Origin: an uncultured Cellulophaga sp.
Lineage (GTDB): Bacteria; Bacteroidota; Bacteroidia; Flavobacteriales; Flavobacteriaceae
Assembly: GCA_947496695.1 (NCBI GenBank)
Contig: CANMEI010000012.1
Coordinates: 1 to 64,000 of the forward strand
Direction of reading: 5' to 3'
Length of the DNA: 64,000 nucleotides
In this document: in pieces, positions 38,127 to 46,102 of the stretch
Numbering within the stretch: position 1 is the stretch's first letter
Layout of the letters: every line of letters begins with the position of its first letter
Notes under the pieces: model-generated
Told to the model about the DNA's origin: nothing
What the model saw: only the letters and a program-made list of their open reading frames with translations
The model's database searches: none
Made by a program: the position numbers and the translations under genes

Positions 38127-38950
38127 CTATCCACATATAAGTTTGCCTGGTAGAGTAGTATATGGTTGACTAATAGAACATAAATTACAAGTTTTTGTAT
38201 GTTCTAAATAAAGTTTATTAAATTTTAATCTTGGAGTGTTATCTATCCATGGTAAGTGATAAAATAATGAATAGCGTGATTTTGAGTCAAATATTGTTAT
38301 TAACACTTCATCTTTACCCAAGGGATATATACTAAAATTAGCTGACCCAACCATTTGTTCAGTCATATTAATATTTGATCTAAGTATCCCTGCTAAACCA
38401 AAATTAACATCTCCACGCACTTTAGCTTCTCCCTCTTTTAAAAAAGTCTCTCTTGCCTTAAAAGCAACATAAGATTTACTTAAATTATTATTCATAGGAT
38501 GATCAATTCCATAAAACACACTCTTCTCTGGTCCATTCCCATTTATATATTCACTAGTGATATCTGAATATTTTGTTTTATTGTCTCTTTTAGTATAACC
38601 TAAAACATATTGTGAGCTTCTCATCCAATTTGAATTAAGACCATTTACTATTTTAGTTTTACCTGCATTTTCACCTACTGTATAATGAAAAAAATCTACT
38701 TCTTCTCCCCCTAAATCACTTATCTTTGCAAAACTTCCATCTGAATTTTGCTTGTATTCATCATTAGGTATTGATTGGTTACTAATTTTAGCAAAGACCT
38801 GACTCTTTTTTAAATTTTGACTTGTTTTTCTCTTAATAGTTTTTTCTGATAAGCTAATGTTTTTATCATTTAATCGAGAAGTATAAAACTTTAACTTACG
38901 TGAGTTTTTTTTAATGCAAGCTTAATTTTCATTTTTTCTAATGATACCAT
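38127..38950 (-). pseudogene. Orphan polymorphic-toxin C-terminal module, frameshifted
   Basis: The intact part (from an ATG at 38624) ends near 38127. The same frame is open further upstream to about 38917, with NDEYKQNSDGSFAKISDLGG and EEVDFFHYTVGENAGKT. That text resembles the pre-toxin linkers of Bacteroidota RHS-type proteins. A second frame supplies the start (MVSLEKMKIKLALKKN from ATG 38950), and the two join if the T8 run at 38905-38912 is one base longer, giving about 274 residues. The C-terminal part has VFYGIDHPMNNNLSKSYVAF and INMTEQMVGSANFSIYPLGK, which I do not recognise as a known nuclease. There is no secretion domain. Confidence 0.6.
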
Positions 38951-39114
38951 ATCAATGTACTTTTAAATAGTCAAAGAAATTTAACGTCTCTATATTTATT
39001 AAACAAATAAATTCGTTGAATACCCACTGTAAATATTTTAAAAACAATAAATTATTGAACTTTTTTCACATCATTTACAATTAATTAATTGTTTTAAATA
39101 ATTCTAGCTAAGAG

Positions 39115-39150
39115 TTTTAATAAAATAGGCTGTTAAATAAAAGTGATTTT
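39115..39150. repeat. Right 36-bp direct repeat of the trpA-M20 island
   Basis: Partner of 37599-37634. It ends 56 bp before the M20 peptidase start, so without the island trpA and the peptidase gene would be about 120 bp apart. Confidence 0.93.
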
Positions 39151-39206
39151 TAACATTAAAATGAATACATTTATTCTCAATAATTTAACGAAACTAAAAT
39201 TAGAGA

Positions 39207-40703
39207 ATGAAGAAGTTTACTTTAGGTCTTTTGTTTTTAGCTAGTGTATATATCAATGCACAAGATAAAGCACAATTAGAGTCACAAATTAGGCAGAGTA
39301 TTGATGAAATTAGAGATTTCGTTGCAATTCCGAATAACGCTACAGATCATGCGGATATAAATAGAAATTTAACTTGGTTAAGTAAAAAATTTACAGCACG
39401 AGGCTTTAATTCATCAATACTACCAACAGAAGGTGAATCAATATTTTTCGCCACACTTCCTATAATAGAAAATAAGCCTACAGTTTTATTCTACATGCAT
39501 TTTGATGGTCAAGCTGTTGATGCTTCAAAATGGAATCAAAGCAACCCTTATCAAGTTGTTTTAAAATCTCCTGATGGTTCTAGCTTTAAAAATGAATCTT
39601 TTGAAAGTTTAAATGAAGATTTAAACGAAGACTGGCGTTTATTTGGTAGGTCTACTTCAGATGATAAAGGGCCAATTGTTATGTTCTTAAATGCGTTTGA
39701 TCTAATCAAAAAGAACACTAAAGAATTGCCTTTTAATGTAAAGGTTATTCTAGATAGCGAAGAAGAGCGTGGCAGTAAACCATTACCAAAAGCAGTTAAA
39801 GAATACAAAGAATTATTAGAAGCAGATTTTTTAGTTATAAATGACGGACCAATTCATAGCTCTGGAAAGCCAACTATAATTTATGGTTGTAGAGGTATCA
39901 CTACATTGGCACTTACTACTTACGGATCAGCAAAACCACAACACAGCGGTCATTACGGCAACTATGCTCCAAACCCTGCACTACAACTATCACAACTACT
40001 ATCTAGTATGAAAGACAACGATGGTAAAGTGATTATTGATGGTTATTATGCTGGAATTACATTAGATGATGCTACAACAGCTATATTAAAAAATGTACCC
40101 GATGACGATAATGTTATCGCTGATAACTTACAAATACACACGCCAGAAAAAGTAGGCTCATTTTATCAAGAAGCATTACAATACCCATCTTTAAACATAA
40201 GAGGTTTATCTTCTGGTTGGACAGGTGAAAATGCAAGAACTATTATACCTGCTAGTGCTACAGCAGACTTAGACTTGAGGTTAGTGCCAGAAACTGATGG
40301 AACTAAATTAAAAGCTTTAGTAAAAAAACATATTGAAAATAAAGGATTTTATATCACAACAAAAGAACCTACGAAAGAAGAGCGCTTACTGAATGATAAA
40401 ATAATTAAAGTTACAGAAGGTGGCGTTACCGATGCTTTTAGAACAGACCTTAACAATACTTATGGTGATTTTATTTTAAATACATTAAAAAATAAGTTTG
40501 AAGATGATGTAGTTCAAATAAGAATTATGGGTGGTACCGTACCAATAGCTCCATTTATAAATGAATTAAAAATTCCTGCTTTTATTGTTCCTATGGTAAA
40601 CCCAGACAATAACCAACATAGCCCGAATGAAAATTTAAAAATTAGTCAGATAAAATATGGCATACAAACTTTTTATAGTCTCTTAACCAATCCATTGGAG
40701 TAA
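39207..40703 (+). CDS. M20 family metallopeptidase, secreted
   Basis: A zinc-dependent peptidase of 498 residues with a signal peptide (MKKFTLGLLFLASVYINAQ). Metal and catalytic residues are visible: His in YMHFDGQAVD, Asp in GRSTSDDKGP, the Glu pair in DSEEERGSKP, and the C-terminal His in NNQHSPNENL. A dimerisation domain sits in the middle. It is similar to dipeptidase/carnosinase-like enzymes, but the substrate is uncertain. It stands just downstream of the island's right repeat and has no co-directional partner nearby. Confidence 0.92.
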   Translation: MKKFTLGLLFLASVYINAQDKAQLESQIRQSIDEIRDFVAIPNNATDHADINRNLTWLSKKFTARGFNSSILPTEGESIFFATLPIIENKPTVLFYMHFDGQAVDASKWNQSNPYQVVLKSPDGSSFKNESFESLNEDLNEDWRLFGRSTSDDKGPIVMFLNAFDLIKKNTKELPFNVKVILDSEEERGSKPLPKAVKEYKELLEADFLVINDGPIHSSGKPTIIYGCRGITTLALTTYGSAKPQHSGHYGNYAPNPALQLSQLLSSMKDNDGKVIIDGYYAGITLDDATTAILKNVPDDDNVIADNLQIHTPEKVGSFYQEALQYPSLNIRGLSSGWTGENARTIIPASATADLDLRLVPETDGTKLKALVKKHIENKGFYITTKEPTKEERLLNDKIIKVTEGGVTDAFRTDLNNTYGDFILNTLKNKFEDDVVQIRIMGGTVPIAPFINELKIPAFIVPMVNPDNNQHSPNENLKISQIKYGIQTFYSLLTNPLE

Positions 40704-40804
40704 AATACTACTTAACAGCATTATAACAAAGGTTTACAATTGCTTTAACGGAGTTTTCAAGTATATATCTATAACTTGTAGTTGAACATAAAAAATAAGA
40801 AACT

Positions 40805-40948
40805 ATGGGAATTATAGATGATAAGAGATTAAAAAGAAAAGTAAAACAAAATAATCCTACAAATCCAACGGGAAATATCAATATTGATAATAATAAATTT
40901 GATATTGAGGAGAAAACTATTAAAAAGCAACAAAATAATAAGTTATAA
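40805..40948 (+). CDS. Small hypothetical protein (47 residues)
   Basis: ATG to TAA giving MGIIDDKRLKRKVKQNNPT and an Asn/Lys-rich tail. Not recognised. Its support is an uninterrupted frame 101 bp after the peptidase gene and a strong terminator 26 bp after its stop codon. It might instead be non-coding 3' sequence of the peptidase transcript. Confidence 0.35.
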   Translation: MGIIDDKRLKRKVKQNNPTNPTGNINIDNNKFDIEEKTIKKQQNNKL

Positions 40949-40974
40949 TTTAGGTAACAATAACAAATCTAAAT

Positions 40975-41016
40975 AAAAGTCCCTAAAAATCAATTAATTG
41001 ATTTTTAGGGACTTTT
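40975..41016. terminator. Perfect 42-bp palindromic terminator
   Basis: The two 21-bp arms are exact reverse complements (AAAAGTCCCTAAAAATCAATT and its complement), with terminal A and T runs, so it could stop transcription in either direction. Confidence 0.85.
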
Positions 41017-41232
41017 ATTTTCACAAAACACTAACTAACAGTTAATAAACACAAATTTTAAGAACTTTAATTATGTTAATATTATCCTAAAACACTAAAT
41101 GTAAAGCTTTGTATATACTTCTGTGATACTTTCATGATGATTCACCAATAAGTTTGCCAGTATAAAAATTGTTAGAGATATAAACTACAACAATTTAATA
41201 ACTATTTAATTAATTAAAAAAGCAAATTTATT

Positions 41233-41715
41233 ATGAAAAATGCAATCTTATCAATCTCAAAACTAGCCTTAATGTCTGTATTCGTTTTAACAACTAGCTG
41301 TTCTAGTGACGATGACTCTACAGAAACAATTGTTGAAACAGTAGAAGTAGATTCTTCTTTACCAAGCGGAACTTTAGTCGTAGCAAGATCGGGTGAATTT
41401 GTTGCCGAAAATGGAACACCTACAATGGGAACTGCAGAACTAGGTTCGGATGATGACGATACAAGTTTTGTACACTTTACCAGTGATTTTACTACCGAAT
41501 TAGGTACAGGTACTGTTGGTGTATTCTTATCTACATCTTCTGAGTATACTGCAGACCCTGCAAACGGAAATCCAGACCTAATGTTAATTGGTAATGTAGA
41601 TGCTAATGGTGAAAAATTCATCAAATTATCTGCTACTCCAGATGACAAATACACTCATGTAATTTTATGGTGTGCAACAGCTAACATTCCTTTTGGAAAC
41701 GCTGAGTTAAACTAA
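41233..41715 (+). CDS. DM13-domain lipoprotein
   Basis: 160 residues. The signal ends in TTSCSSDDD: a lipobox Cys followed by the Ser-Asp-Asp type export signal that sends lipoproteins to the outer leaflet of the outer membrane in Bacteroidota. The rest matches a DM13 domain: SGEFVAENGTPTMGTAEL at the start and VILWCATANIPFGNAEL at the end with its conserved Cys. DM13 is proposed to take part in electron transfer or redox signalling. It is followed by an outer-membrane protein gene in the same direction, with a hairpin between them. Confidence 0.85.
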   Translation: MKNAILSISKLALMSVFVLTTSCSSDDDSTETIVETVEVDSSLPSGTLVVARSGEFVAENGTPTMGTAELGSDDDDTSFVHFTSDFTTELGTGTVGVFLSTSSEYTADPANGNPDLMLIGNVDANGEKFIKLSATPDDKYTHVILWCATANIPFGNAELN

Positions 41716-41732
41716 TTCATCACTTTATACAC

Positions 41733-41780
41733 AACACCTTTTAAATAGTTCTCTAATGCCTACTATTTGAAAGGTGTTTA
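41733..41780 (+). terminator. Hairpin between the DM13 gene and the outer-membrane protein gene
   Basis: Arms AACACCTTTTAAATAGT and ACTATTTGAAAGGTGTT (one mismatch), 12-bp loop. No long T-run follows, so it may be a partial terminator or a stabilising hairpin. Confidence 0.6.
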
Positions 41781-41830
41781 TAATCCTTTTCAGGGTAAAG
41801 ATTAATTCTAAATCAACAAAAAATAGCCAT

Positions 41831-42694
41831 ATGAAAAATTATAATTTTTTAATAGCCATCACTTTTATCTTATTAGCATCACAAGTAAATGCACAAAGTG
41901 GATGGACTAGAGAAGCAAAAGGGTTTTATGGCCAAGTTAGTGCTTCTACATTCTCTTCAAGTAATTATTATACTACAGAAGGAAACCTTTCTGATCAAGG
42001 AAGCACATTTAACACCCATAGCCTTTCTTTATATGGCGAATATGGTATTACAGACAGACTTACTACAATTTTAGATGTACCTGCTGTAGTATTAAATAGT
42101 TTTAGCACTACAGAAACTGTTGCTGGTGTTGGAAGTATAAGACTAGGTTTTAAATATAAAATTTTTAAAGAAACACCAATAGCTATACAAGTAGACCTTG
42201 ATATACCAACTAATGACGGTGTTAACTTTGCAACATCAATTGAACCTGATGATTTTGGACAAATAAATACTATAAACCTACCAACATCCGATGGTGAGTT
42301 TAACGTATGGACAAATTTAATTGCTTCACATTCTTTCCCAAACGGAAAAACATATGGTAGTATATATACTGGAGTAAATTTCAGAACAGAATCATTCAGT
42401 AATCAATTTCAAGCAGGAGCCGAATTAGGACATTTATTTTTAGATAAATTTTACTTAATTGGTAAACTTAAAATATTAGAAAAATTATCATCAAATGATA
42501 ATGCAAACCAAAGTGGATCTTTCTTATACGGAGAAGGAACAACGTACACTTCATTCGGGTTTAATGGTGTGTATAAATTAAGTGATAAATATAGCCTTGT
42601 TGCTGCATACTCAGATTATACAGATATATTAGTAAGTAGAAAAAATATTTATGATGGCGCTACTTTTTCTCTTGGCCTATCAGTTGAATTTTAA
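41831..42694 (+). CDS. Predicted outer-membrane beta-barrel protein
   Basis: I start at the ATG at 41831 (287 residues) because MKNYNFLIAITFILLASQVNA is a good signal peptide; the upstream in-frame extension is unlikely. The mature protein alternates hydrophobic and polar residues, has many Gly/Tyr/Phe and ends in FSLGLSVEF with a C-terminal Phe, as outer-membrane barrels do. No binding motif is recognised. The DM13 lipoprotein gene upstream suggests a surface pair, but that is inference. Confidence 0.75.
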   Translation: MKNYNFLIAITFILLASQVNAQSGWTREAKGFYGQVSASTFSSSNYYTTEGNLSDQGSTFNTHSLSLYGEYGITDRLTTILDVPAVVLNSFSTTETVAGVGSIRLGFKYKIFKETPIAIQVDLDIPTNDGVNFATSIEPDDFGQINTINLPTSDGEFNVWTNLIASHSFPNGKTYGSIYTGVNFRTESFSNQFQAGAELGHLFLDKFYLIGKLKILEKLSSNDNANQSGSFLYGEGTTYTSFGFNGVYKLSDKYSLVAAYSDYTDILVSRKNIYDGATFSLGLSVEF

Positions 42695-42700
42695 TTAATA

Positions 42701-43354
42701 TTAAAAATAATTTCTATACTGTAAAATCCGAAAATCAATTGTGTTGAATTTCGGATTTTTACTTTTCATCATTTTGTAAGCATCCAAACTACCAACTGCT
42801 CTATTTGCCGCACCAGAAGGTGCTGTTAATGATACTGTTTTAATTACTCTTCCATCTAAAGTAAATTGATGTATTCTTGGCACCACATCACAAACAACCT
42901 CTAATTTAAGCTTATGTTCTTTTAAATGCTTTCTAAAAAAATATTCAGGTCCATTTTTACTATTCCCACCAGTAAACAACAAAGTATCTACATTCGGGTA
43001 TTCTTTTAAATAACCAACTAGGTTACGTAATTTAATATTTTGCATACCTAAATCTGAAGCATCAATTTTGGTTCTTTCAGAACTCGCTACAATATCACAA
43101 ATACCAATTTTTCTTTCTTTTAAAAAATCTTTACGTTGTTGTATGGCTATATCTGTCGTTTCATATACAAGATTCAAATTAAAAATCTGATCAAGAATTT
43201 TCCACAATTGTCCATCTCTACTACCATAGCAAAAATTCACATCGTCTGGTTTTAATTCCCCTTCTGTGAATCGTGGTGGCGGTAATGTGCCAACGATAAG
43301 TTTCGTTGCTTCTTTAAACAAAAATGGCTCGTATGGGTGCGTGTGTTTAAACAT
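42701..43354 (-). CDS. Uracil-DNA glycosylase family protein
   Basis: 217 residues. The opening KLIVGTLPPPRF and closing SLTAPSGAANRAVG resemble motifs A and B of the UDG superfamily (normally G-x-x-P-G and H-P-S-like loops), and FCYGSRDGQLWKILDQIF matches the substrate-pocket region. Members of this branch are often annotated as UDG family without proven activity, so the target base is uncertain. Located after the ppc terminator and read separately. Confidence 0.75.
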   Translation of the reverse strand: MFKHTHPYEPFLFKEATKLIVGTLPPPRFTEGELKPDDVNFCYGSRDGQLWKILDQIFNLNLVYETTDIAIQQRKDFLKERKIGICDIVASSERTKIDASDLGMQNIKLRNLVGYLKEYPNVDTLLFTGGNSKNGPEYFFRKHLKEHKLKLEVVCDVVPRIHQFTLDGRVIKTVSLTAPSGAANRAVGSLDAYKMMKSKNPKFNTIDFRILQYRNYF

Positions 43355-43374
43355 ACTTTAAAGGTATTAAAAAC

Positions 43375-43404
43375 AAAAAACCTGTAAGCGAACTTACAGG
43401 TTTT
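43375..43404 (-). terminator. Terminator after ppc
   Basis: AACCTGTAAG and CTTACAGGTT around a 4-nt loop, flanked by A6 and T4, 21 bp past the ppc stop codon. The T-run on the minus strand fits leftward transcription. Confidence 0.85.
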
Positions 43405-43425
43405 CATTCTTAAAAATTATAACTA

Positions 43426-45972
43426 TTAAGCTGAGTTACGACTCGCATTAATATTTCCGTATAATGAACGGGTTACTATTTTTTCATACAGCTCTTTAAA
43501 CGAAGAATCTTCTCCTATTTTCTGAAGTGCATATTGTTGAATTACTAATAATGGTAATACAATGTTTTCTCTAATTTTGATAGACTCACGAGAAAGCGCT
43601 TCTTTCTCCATTAATATTTCCATACCAGAAATCTCTAAAAGCATTGCTTTTGATAATTCATATTCAGCCTGTAAAATCATCCAAAACTCACCATACTCTT
43701 TATCTTCTTTCATATAACTTGTTAATTCAAAATAACATTTTGAAAGTGACATCATACTATTAGACATTAGAGCTCTAAAAAAAGGTACATTTTTATAAAT
43801 TGCTTTTACCTCATCTATTCTACCTTGGTCTTTCATAGCTTTAATTGCTGTACCCAAACCAAAATAACCTGGTACGTTTTGTTTTAATTGACTCCAAGAA
43901 CCAACAAAAGAAATGGCACGTAAATCAGATAATTCTAATTTAGCTTTATTTCCTCTTTTACCTGGTCGGCTACCAATATTAGCTTTTGTATAATACTTAA
44001 GCGTACTCATATTTTCTAAGTACGGCATAAAGTTTTTATGATGTTTTAAAGCATCATATTTCTCAAAACTTAATTCTGACAATTCTTCAATTAAGCTTCT
44101 TGCATCATCCGTAATAATATTTTCTTCATCAAAGAAATTATTAGATAAACCTGCAGTTAACAATTGCTCACAGTTGTAAATAAACTGCTCTTTAGTACCA
44201 TAAGTACTTGTAATTGTTTGCCCTTGAATAGTTAATTGAATTTCGTTATTAGCAACATCTTTAGTTTGTGCAGCATAAAAACGGTGCGTTTTTCCTCCTC
44301 CACGTGCAGGCGGTCCACCACGACCATCAAAAAATATTGCTTTAATATTATTTTTAGCACAAACACCAGATAAACTCTCTTTAGTTTTTAAGATAGACCA
44401 GTTTGCTTTTAAGTAACCACCATCTTTTGTACCGTCAGAGAAACCAAGCATCATTGTTTGCTTCATATCTCTTTTTTCAAGATGCTTCATGTATGCTGGC
44501 ATATCAAACAATTGTTGCATGATAGCTTCAGCACCATCCATACCAATCATAGTTTCAAAAAGAGGCACAATATCATAAGTGATTTCATCATCTTTCCAAC
44601 CACACCACTTAAATAATCCGAATACAAAAAGTACAGAAAATATATCTTCAGAATTACTAATAATATACCTGTTACAACCCTCTTCACCGTTCTTTAATTG
44701 AACAGCTTTTAACTGGCTTATGTTCTTAATCGTATCTTTTACAATTGATTCTTCAAAATCATCAGGAGATAATTTAAAGTCTTTCTCTAATAAAACTGAA
44801 ATTAAATCTGCTTCACTAATTTCCGAAAGATCTTCTTTTATGATTCCATTTTTAATCAAAACAGCTTCAACCGTTTTATAGTGCATGCTATGATCTTGCC
44901 TAACATCAAGCGTAGCAAAGTGGGTTTTGAATATTTTCACTTTATCAATAAAATATTCTAAATCTGCTAAATACAAACTGTGGTATTTTTCAACTAAGGT
45001 TACCTTAATTTTTTCTAACGGACCAATAATATCTTTATAACCTACATGCTTGTTAGGGTTAAACATTGCCGTGTAAAGATTTTCTCTTAACTCAACAATA
45101 TCATCTTGCAGATCATTAAAAGTCAATTTTTGTTGTAACTTTTTTAAATCGTTATAATAACATTTCATTAAAGTAACACGTAGCTCATCAGCCACATCAC
45201 TAGTAATATCAGCTGTAACATAAGGGTTACCATCACGGTCACCACCCGGCCAGAAACCAAGTTTCATAATATTATAATTCTCAAAATTCTCGTTATTAAC
45301 GTTTCTCTTTAAATAAGAATACAACTCACCAACAGCATCATAATATACATTTCTTAAAATATAAATGATATTCTTAGCTTCATCTAAAGGTGTTGGCTTT
45401 TTAGAATTAATTAATGATGTTAATCCTAATTGTTGTAAAGCAACATCAATATCATCAATCTTATCTTCAAGAATTAAACTTCTTAATTCTGTAATAATAT
45501 CTAAAACTGCAGGAGTATAAAATTGTGTAGGGTGTGCAGTTAATACTAAACGAGCACTAAACGTAGATAATTGCTCTGCAATTTTATCCCAACTTTTATT
45601 TTTATCAACCAGCTCAAAATAATCTTTTATAGCTAGGTTGCTACTATGCTTGTATAATTTAGGAAATGCAGCATCTTCAACACTATCATACAATACAACT
45701 TGACGTTCTACATATTGAATAATGCGAAACATAAAATCTATCTGATCTTTTTCTGAAGCTATATCTACATAATTCTCAAAAAATGATTCTAATATTTCTT
45801 TAGGATTTTTACCAGACTTTAATCCTTTTTGACATTGATCTAACATCAAAGGAATAAGCATACCTACATTCTCAATATTTCTATATGGTAAATTTAAAAA
45901 TAAGCTGTTGTAAACATTAAATTTATTGTTTACCGATTTTTTAAATTCCTTCAACCTCTCTGTTTGCTTCAT
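43426..45972 (-). CDS. ppc: Phosphoenolpyruvate carboxylase
   Basis: Carboxylates PEP to oxaloacetate. 848 residues. The catalytic His is in LVLTAHPTQFYTP (near residue 157). The glycine-rich loop reads FFDGRGGPPARGGGKTHRF rather than the FHGRGG-type seen in E. coli, a variant I associate with the Bacteroidota branch. GFWPGGDRDGNPYVT and the C-terminal end around RNSA, with few residues after the last helix, fit. It follows pyc by 130 bp on the same strand, so two routes to oxaloacetate are adjacent. Allosteric sites cannot be judged. Confidence 0.93.
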   Translation of the reverse strand: MKQTERLKEFKKSVNNKFNVYNSLFLNLPYRNIENVGMLIPLMLDQCQKGLKSGKNPKEILESFFENYVDIASEKDQIDFMFRIIQYVERQVVLYDSVEDAAFPKLYKHSSNLAIKDYFELVDKNKSWDKIAEQLSTFSARLVLTAHPTQFYTPAVLDIITELRSLILEDKIDDIDVALQQLGLTSLINSKKPTPLDEAKNIIYILRNVYYDAVGELYSYLKRNVNNENFENYNIMKLGFWPGGDRDGNPYVTADITSDVADELRVTLMKCYYNDLKKLQQKLTFNDLQDDIVELRENLYTAMFNPNKHVGYKDIIGPLEKIKVTLVEKYHSLYLADLEYFIDKVKIFKTHFATLDVRQDHSMHYKTVEAVLIKNGIIKEDLSEISEADLISVLLEKDFKLSPDDFEESIVKDTIKNISQLKAVQLKNGEEGCNRYIISNSEDIFSVLFVFGLFKWCGWKDDEITYDIVPLFETMIGMDGAEAIMQQLFDMPAYMKHLEKRDMKQTMMLGFSDGTKDGGYLKANWSILKTKESLSGVCAKNNIKAIFFDGRGGPPARGGGKTHRFYAAQTKDVANNEIQLTIQGQTITSTYGTKEQFIYNCEQLLTAGLSNNFFDEENIITDDARSLIEELSELSFEKYDALKHHKNFMPYLENMSTLKYYTKANIGSRPGKRGNKAKLELSDLRAISFVGSWSQLKQNVPGYFGLGTAIKAMKDQGRIDEVKAIYKNVPFFRALMSNSMMSLSKCYFELTSYMKEDKEYGEFWMILQAEYELSKAMLLEISGMEILMEKEALSRESIKIRENIVLPLLVIQQYALQKIGEDSSFKELYEKIVTRSLYGNINASRNSA

Positions 45973-46102
45973 TCTCTCTTGTTTACTTTTAAATATACGT
46001 TTAATGGTTTCGTTTACTTATTTTAATTTCTATTTCAAAAAATTAAACTTTAAAAATCCCTATGAGCAAAATACTCAAAAGAATATTTTAAATCAATTAA
46101 TT

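Noticed and set aside
37599..39150. IS element flanked by target-site duplication
   Set aside because: No transposase and no terminal inverted repeats, and 36 bp is too long for a normal target duplication.
41214..41654. A 146-residue minus-strand frame antisense to the DM13 gene
   Set aside because: Ser/Val-rich shadow with no signal; the plus strand has a lipoprotein signal and a DM13 domain.
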